Of a stretch of 64,000 nucleotides of DNA, positions 58,828 through 64,000 are shown one piece after another. The DNA is from Parietaria judaica (taxonomy: Eukaryota; Streptophyta; Magnoliopsida; Rosales; Urticaceae), in NCBI GenBank assembly GCA_954871525.1, contig OX940869.1:17388001-17452000 (forward strand). Direction: 5' to 3'. The translations under genes were made by a program, and so were the position numbers. Every line of letters begins with the position of its first letter. Positions within the stretch are counted from its first letter, which is position 1. The notes below the pieces were generated by a model. That model saw only the letters and a list, made by a program, of their open reading frames with translations, was not told where the DNA came from and did no database searches.

Positions 58828-59262
58828 CCAGCGACGAGCTTGCAGAGCCGAATGACGGCTGACGGGATGCGCATTTAATGAGGCTCACCTACCCATAAGG
58901 GCAGCCTGCTAGGAAGTGACATAAAGTAGGGATTAACCATGCTTCCCTCAAATCACGCCAGAAAACGAATGATTAAAGAGAAAAAAAGGCGGGAAAGATG
59001 CGAGTGGAATGTAATGTAGACTCTATAAAAGGCAAGATAAGCCTCATTTGTAGAGGTTCAGGGAAAATAGAGGAAAAAGGCCAGGAAAAGAGGGAGAGGC
59101 CCTGTAATAGAGAGGCTAAGGAAATAGAGAAAGCCTTTTTTGCTCATGATCCTTCATCTGTCCAGCTACGGGAGAAAACCGAGCTCATTTCGGAAAATAT
59201 AATAAAACAGAGATATTCACTGATTATTGTTGTTTACTTGTTATTTTTGGTGATTATCTTTG
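58828..59262 (+). repeat. Gypsy LTR segment inside copia C3
   Basis: Starts CCAGCGACGAG directly after the copia LTR end, exactly as at the C2/G1 junction (complement of 36443 downward), including the GCTGG duplication. Its variants (TAGGAAGTGAC, CATGCTTCCC, GCGAGTGGAATG, GTTTACTTG) equal those of the LTR at 35974-36443 and differ from the LTR at 53665-54139. It ends at CTTTG before copia sequence resumes. Confidence 0.9.
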
Positions 59263-59709
59263 ACTATTTCTCCGGAAGCTTAAAAAGAACCATCAGATAA
59301 AATTTTGCGACAGAGTCCTGCCAGCGAAGCCCACGCTTCGGTACGAGGATTCCAGGAGAATATCCCGGAAGATCACGGGAGTTTCCCTCAGCACCGGCGG
59401 AGCCCTGCCTGATTCAGAACGCGCAGCCGGAAGTCGTCAATAAAGGTACGGCCTTATGCATTGGGTTAATAAATGCAACCATTTACTGCTCTCTATTTAT
59501 TTCCTATTATTACTAGATTATTAATAATGATATATGAATATTAAATTACATAATATTTATCAGATCTTCGAAATGGTTGTTATCCGATATCCGGACCGTT
59601 GGACGGATAACAAGTTATTCCGCTTTATTTTTTTTTTAAATGTTATCCGGACGGTTCGGAGGTACAATTCGTGATAATTTTCAAGGAATGCGAGACGTGA
59701 TCTCCAACA
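59263..59709 (+). repeat. Second copia R-U5 segment of C3
   Basis: Starts GACTATTTCTCCGG, about 120 bp downstream of the TATA position in the full LTR, and ends CCAACA next to the primer-binding site. Its variants (CCTGCCTGATTC, GTCGTCAATAAAGG) are those of the 5' LTR of C2 and not of its 3' LTR. Confidence 0.88.
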
Positions 59710-59711
59710 AT

Positions 59712-59724
59712 TGGTATTAGAGCC
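59712..59724 (+). other. Primer-binding site of copia C3
   Basis: TGGTATTAGAGCC, complementary to initiator methionine tRNA except at one position. Confidence 0.85.
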
Positions 59725-61578
59725 ATGGTTCAAGGATATATAATTACGTAATTTAATTAATGCGTTTAAGAATGAATTATTTGATGAATAAAATTAATTA
59801 TTTAAAATTGAAATTTTGAATTTCTAGATATTTTAAATATTAATTTAAAATAAGAAAATTACCCGACCCGAATAATCGGACTGGGTGGTTGGACCGGGCT
59901 GCCCTTGGCAGCCCAGCCTGAGAATGACGCGAACAGGGGCTGCTGCTGCAGCCTCAGGTTGTTCGCCAGGGCAAAGCCCACGGGCCAGGCCCACGGGCAA
60001 GGCCCTCGCCAAGGCCACTCGGCCAGGGCAAGGGCACCCGTGTGGGCCTGGCGGGCTGGCCGCAGGCCACGCTGCCTGGCAGCGGTATGGGCCTGCTGGC
60101 CTAGCCCGAAGGGCTCGGGTACTGCCCTAGCCCACCCGTGGGCTGTCCCTGCCCATTCCACGGGCATGTGGGCCCGAGCTTAAGCCCGGAGGGCCCACGT
60201 GCAATTTTTTTTATATGGGTCGGATTTTTATTCCGACCCGGATCCCGTGGATTAATTATTAATTATTATTAATGAAATTAATATTTATGAATTAAAATTA
60301 ATTATGATTAATTAATGTGAATTAAATTATGGATGTTATTTCCGGATAAATAACATTGTCTTCTTTTAATTAATTCATAAAATTAAATATCGATGTTATT
60401 TAATAATTAAATAACATTGTCTTATTTAATAAATTAAAATACGGATGATAATATTCGAAGAATAATATCATTGTCTTATTTTAATATTTCATAAATAATT
60501 ATTAAAGGGCATTAAAATGTTTAATGATAATTCTTAGAGAATAAGTATCATTAACATAAAATTATAAATATTCATCATAGATATAATTTGTTATAACCTA
60601 TTTTCATAACCCTCAAACATAGTGTCTATGTTTAGATCATTATTAAAATGTCTATATAGGATAGATATAAATAATAAAGAGTAAATGTAAAAGTGTTAAT
60701 TATTAGTCGGAAAAATTTCAAACGTACAATCTTGCCTAAGGAAGAGGGAATCAAAAGTGGGGCCGGTTCACCATCCACTTCTGGGTGACCGGTTAGGACC
60801 CCTCCCATCGACCTGGAGAGCGTACGGTTTGATCTATCACTACCGACGAAATAATAAACACATTTTTAGGGCTTATTTAAAATTACGCGTCGTAATAAAT
60901 AAAGCCAAAATATAAATTTTTAATGTGTCATTAATAGACAGTTTATATAATAAGTTTTTATAACTTAGAAATTTAAAAAACGTTATTTCCTAAAAACAAT
61001 GGCAAGTATAGAATAAAACAAAGGTCTCCATTATTACTGTCACAAGGTCTGCTAACCACACCGCCTCGAGTCACCCTAGTGTGTCCATTCCCTAAGGAAG
61101 GTGTGCTTGTGGAAGGTTTGACACCGTGATAGTTCCAAAAGAATATGGGGACGGAGGAATCTTGGAAATGGACCGCGAGTCACCCTAGAGTGACCATTTC
61201 CTAAGGACGACGTTTCCAAGAAGATCCCGAGAACCGAAAATAATGGGTTAAGCTTGCACGGAAGTTGGTGCTTCCTGACCGTCTATGGTGATAGTTAATA
61301 ATCATAGAGGACTTTGGTAGTTCTTGTTATGAATATTAATTAAGTTTATGACTAAAACTTAGTTTAACCAAACTACACGGTTGATACCGCGAGTCACCCT
61401 AGAGTGACCATGCCACTAAGGACGGCAACGGCGTGTACAGTCGGTTAAGTTATCACGAAATAGTTAAAAGGGTTTATTTAACGTTTTCCCAGAACATGTT
61501 TGCATCATGTAACTATTTCAAATAAAATATTTTTCTAAACATTCTACCTATAAGAAAGTTTAATAAGTTTCTTTTTCA
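59725..61578 (+). other. Leader of copia C3
   Basis: Includes the GC-rich island (59860-60240), the hairpin series (60331-60474) and the three CACCCTAG hairpin motifs (about 61070-61430), in the same order as in C2. Confidence 0.7.
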
Positions 61579-61848
61579 ATGCCAGTTAATATGTCTAAAG
61601 CTATTAATGTCTCGGATGATGAAAAAGATTCGGTCAACTCTGGTCCTCCATCTGAGTTTGAGCTACCGATATTTGAAGAAGGCAGTGCTTGGTTCAAGTC
61701 TGATAATGAATATGAGTTACTCAGTTTCTTATTAGACCAGTATCAAAACAAAAGTCAATCCTTCAAAGATTCGGTACTCAAAGCCTCGATGGGTGAAATT
61801 GAGAGACTAATGCAAAAGGTGAACAAAGTAACGGCTCTTGTCACTCAA
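61579..61848 (+). pseudogene. 5' fragment of the captured gene in copia C3
   Basis: The first 90 codons of the gene seen at 1195-1993, with only a few base changes, joined at about 61849 to copia LTR sequence. The zinc-motif exons are missing. Its presence at the same leader position shows that C1 and C3 descend from one gene-carrying element. Confidence 0.85.
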
Positions 61849-61849
61849 A

Positions 61850-62328
61850 GTCAATCTCTTTTTTCTGGTTCGGCTTAGGAGACTATTTCTCCGGAAGCTT
61901 AAAAAGAACCATCATTTTAAATTTTTTGACGGAGTCCTGCCGGCGAAGCCCACGCTTCGGTGCGAGGATTCCAGGAGAATATCCCGGAAGATCACGGGAG
62001 TTTCCCTCAGCACCGGCGGAGCCCTGCCTGATTAAGAACGCGCAGCCGGAAGTCGTCAATAAAGGTACGGCCTTATGCATTGTGTTAATAAATGCAACCA
62101 TTTACTGCTTTCTATTTATTTCCTATTATGACTAGATTATTAATAATGATATATGAATATTAAATTACATAATATTCATCAGATCTTGGAGATGGTTGTT
62201 ATCCGATATCCGGACCGTTGGACGGATAACAAGTTATTCCGCTTTAATTTTTTTTTAAATGTTACCCGGACGGTTCGGAGGTACAATTCGTGATAATTTT
62301 CAAGGAATGCGAGACGTGATCTCCAACA
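61850..62328 (+). repeat. 3' LTR remnant of copia C3
   Basis: Covers only the R-U5 side of the LTR. The start resembles the 3' LTR type of C2 (ATTTTTTGACGG) and the rest the 5' LTR type (CCTGCCTGATT, GTCGTCAATAAAGG). U3, the purine tract and most of the internal region are deleted. Confidence 0.85.
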
Positions 62329-62470
62329 TAAGGGTGCCGAGCAAGCCCAGTCCGACAAAACATGTCGAGATCCATATACGGCTAAGGGTGCCGAGCAAGC
62401 TTGGTCCGACAAAACATGTCGAGATCCATATACGGCTAAGGGTGCCGAGCAAGCCCGGTCCGGCGAGAGT
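62329..62470 (+). repeat. 54-bp tandem repeats of G2, part 2
   Basis: Nearly three units of the AGGGTGCCGAGCAAGCC repeat, continuing the array cut by C3. Confidence 0.88.
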
Positions 62471-62485
62471 GCCGAGGAAGTATAC

Positions 62486-62725
62486 AAGGCGAGAGTGCCT
62501 ATGGGGTCCTGGAAACTAGTCGGCTCGTACCCGATGAAACCTAGCGATACCCGCAAGAGACAACTAAGGCGAGAGTGCCTATGGGGTCATGGGAACTAGT
62601 CGGCTCATACCCGATGAAACCTAGCGATACCCGCAAGAGACAACTAAGGCAAGAGTGCCTATGGGGTCCTGGGAACTAGTCGGCTCGTACCCGATGAAAC
62701 CTAGCGATACCCGCAAGAGACAACT
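62486..62725 (+). repeat. 80-bp tandem repeats of G2
   Basis: Three units (62486-62565, 62566-62645, 62646-62725), each starting AAGGC and containing GTGCCTATGGGGTC and GATACCCGCAAGAGACAACT. The units differ at a few bases. Confidence 0.92.
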
Positions 62726-62960
62726 ACGGCGAGAGTGCCAAGTAAAGAGGTACGGCGAGAGTGCCGAGAAAAAGATGTACGGCGAGAGAGCCGAGAAAAA
62801 GAAGTACGGCGAGGGTGCCAAGCAAAAAAAAAATATATATATAATAAATATTAACGGATAAGGGCGCCGAGCAAGCCCGAGCCGGCGATAGTGCCGAGCA
62901 AAGAAAAACTATATTTCCGGCTCAGGGCGCCGAGCAAGCCCGCACAAGTTCGTAGATTGC
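62726..62960 (+). repeat. 27-bp and related repeats of G2
   Basis: Units of about 27 bp with GTACGGCGAGAGTGCCGAG run from 62726 to about 62822, then an A/T run and more GGGCGCCGAGCAAGCCCG-type units to about 62945. All three repeat types share the GGCGAGAGTGCC or GGTGCCGAGCAAGCC core. Confidence 0.8.
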
Positions 62961-63067
62961 GAGCAAGCTCATAAAAGAAAATCATCATACGTTCATTTGA
63001 TTCAAAATGCGAAATACAGAGTATTATTTACAAACTCATTCGTCCACATCCCTGGAAAATATGCATA

Positions 63068-64000
63068 CTATAATTCTCGCAGGGACCGATCCTCACGCCC
63101 AGCGACATCATCGAGGGGATCCTGACCCAGAACTGCGTCAGCACATTCCTCGATGATAGTATCACAACATCGGCGAAGGATGTCATCAACAATTAAGCAA
63201 ACAGGATCGTCAGCAGGAAGTCCTGGGGGCTTGCTCGAGGAAGTTCCCGCGAGATTCGCATCAACCCTACTATCAGCCTGCAAAGGAGGAGCCAAGAGTG
63301 AGGAACCAACCCCAGGAAAAAGAGGTAAAACTACAAATTATTCAAATTGGCCGCCCTATACCGTGCCTGACGAAGAAGAGGGGACATCGAGGTCCGGCGA
63401 GCGCGTCCTAGCGACACTCGGAGGGAGACAAGGGGAAAGCGGAGGAGAGTTAGGAGCACTGGAAATTTTCCTCTCCAGCCTGGCCAAATCAGCCAGGTAT
63501 TCCTGCTCCAACCTACGCCATTTTGGCAGTTTGGCTCGCAGCTCACCTACGGTCGAGCGAGAGGGTAACCCCTCGACGAGCTTGATGTTCGAGAGCACAC
63601 CGCCCAGCAGGTGCTGAATGCAGACAATCTCCTCGAGAGCACCAAACCTCTCGGAGGCGTGCTTCAGCTTGTCGGTCGCCTGATGGTAAAGGCGTAGGCG
63701 AGAAAATTCCTCCTCTATCGCCCAACTCCTGGCTGCGTCGCGGTCCTTGGCAAGTTTGCTCAGCACGGCCTTGACACGGAAAGAGATTTGCTCCTCCCGA
63801 CCGGGCGACAGGTTTATAACGTCGGCGATTCGGTTGAAATACTCATTTTTCTGTCGGAGCTGTGCCGAGAGAGTATCCTCGCACCGCTGATAACGCTGTC
63901 ATTCCTCGAGGAGGGACTCTTTGGCAATGGCTAGGAGGCGTCTATATTCATCGCGCTCCGCCCTACACTCGGCGAGCTTTGCCTCTGCAGTCTCAGGGAG
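63068..64000 (-). CDS. Antisense coiled-coil protein gene of G2, partial at window edge
   Basis: On the minus strand, an open frame enters from the window edge and runs to about 63359. It continues after a GT-AG intron (about 63358-63271) in the exon ending at 63068. The frame is kept across the splice. The product is rich in Glu, Arg, Leu and Ala with long heptad-like stretches (words KDRDAARSWAIEEEFSRL, RLEQEYLADLARLERK), followed by a Ser/Pro-rich part and a tail with DDPVCLIVDDILRRCC. One TGA interrupts it at 63899-63901, so the copy may be dead. Antisense extra ORFs between pol and the 3' LTR are known in Tat-type gypsy elements, and the coiled-coil content fits. I cannot name a family. 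Confidence 0.5.

Larger units (their letters stand above)
56088..62328 (+). mobile_element. Copia element C3 with composite 5' LTR and captured gene fragment
   Basis: Bounded by TGTTGG at 56088 and CCAACA at 62328, with a perfect 5-bp duplication TAAGG (56083-56087 and 62329-62333). In order: full LTR (56088-58827), gypsy LTR segment (58828-59262), a second 3' part of a copia LTR (59263-59709), primer-binding site, leader, first 90 codons of the captured gene (61579-61848), and an LTR 3' part (about 61850-62328). No pol is left. The outer TSD shows the whole structure was integrated as a unit or derives from one by internal deletion. Confidence 0.9.
53665..64000 (+). mobile_element. Gypsy-type element G2, plus strand, apparently non-autonomous, split by copia C3
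   Basis: It begins with an LTR lacking its first part (53665-54139), followed by a primer-binding site, a captured F-box gene fragment (54839-55674), tandem repeats (55921-56087, continuing at 62329-62960 after the C3 insertion) and an antisense coiled-coil gene to the window edge. The LTR and tandem repeats are of the same family as G1. No gag or pol is seen in about 4.1 kb of G2 sequence. The 3' LTR would lie beyond the window. Confidence 0.7.

Noticed and set aside
1..64000. CRISPR arrays, bacterial operons or rRNA genes
   Set aside because: The tandem repeats have no spacers, introns are common, and no rRNA or bacterial signals are present.

Overview
This window is nuclear DNA of a flowering plant, most likely a eudicot. 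The evidence is AT-rich non-coding DNA, genes with GT-AG introns, a FERONIA-type malectin-like receptor kinase, plant LTR retrotransposons of the Ty1/copia and Tat-like Ty3/gypsy types, a MULE, a CACTA fragment, hAT elements, a Helitron end and a tRNA-derived SINE. The species cannot be told from the sequence. Only two loci look like ordinary host genes: the receptor kinase (18621-21316, minus) and a small secreted cysteine-rich protein (27685-28098, minus). Nearly everything else is mobile DNA, much of it nested.

Layout. 1-6811: 3' part of a copia element (C1, plus) with a 2.7-kb LTR; between leader and RT it carries an intron-containing gene in place of gag-protease-integrase. 7160-11055: a MULE with long TIRs whose five-exon transposase gene stays open although the catalytic core is deleted. 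11734-14615: 3' part of a CACTA element with a decayed Ulp1-type gene. 14644-16738: solo LTR with a perfect TSD. About 17032: Helitron 3' end. 17920-18128: SINE with a 14-bp TSD. 18621-28098: the two host genes, separated by a dead hAT copy (21781-26233) and a 293-bp hAT MITE. 29926-34451: a second hAT copy, opposite in orientation, with an intact spliced transposase gene.

35974-53664: a decayed Tat-like gypsy element (G1, minus), whose 3' LTR is split by a complete copia element (C2, 36444-47149, minus, TSD GCTGG). 53665-64000: a second gypsy-type element (G2, plus) with no pol in view. It carries a fragment of an F-box/cysteine-rich host gene behind its LTR and primer-binding site, tandem repeats, and an antisense intron-containing coiled-coil gene. 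Copia element C3 (56088-62328, TSD TAAGG) is inserted in G2's tandem repeats.

The most notable observations are: (1) C3 has a composite 5' LTR that contains 435 bp of gypsy LTR, joined at exactly the C2/G1 insertion junction and sharing its diagnostic bases, as expected if C3 was copied from a read-through transcript of C2; (2) C1 and C3 carry the same captured gene, which in C1 has three in-frame exons and two CX2CX11CX2H motifs; (3) G2 carries a captured F-box gene. How the parts relate: C2 and C3 appear to be donor and product, C1 and C3 share a gene-carrying lineage, and the intact right-hand hAT could supply transposase to the dead left-hand copy and perhaps to the MITE.
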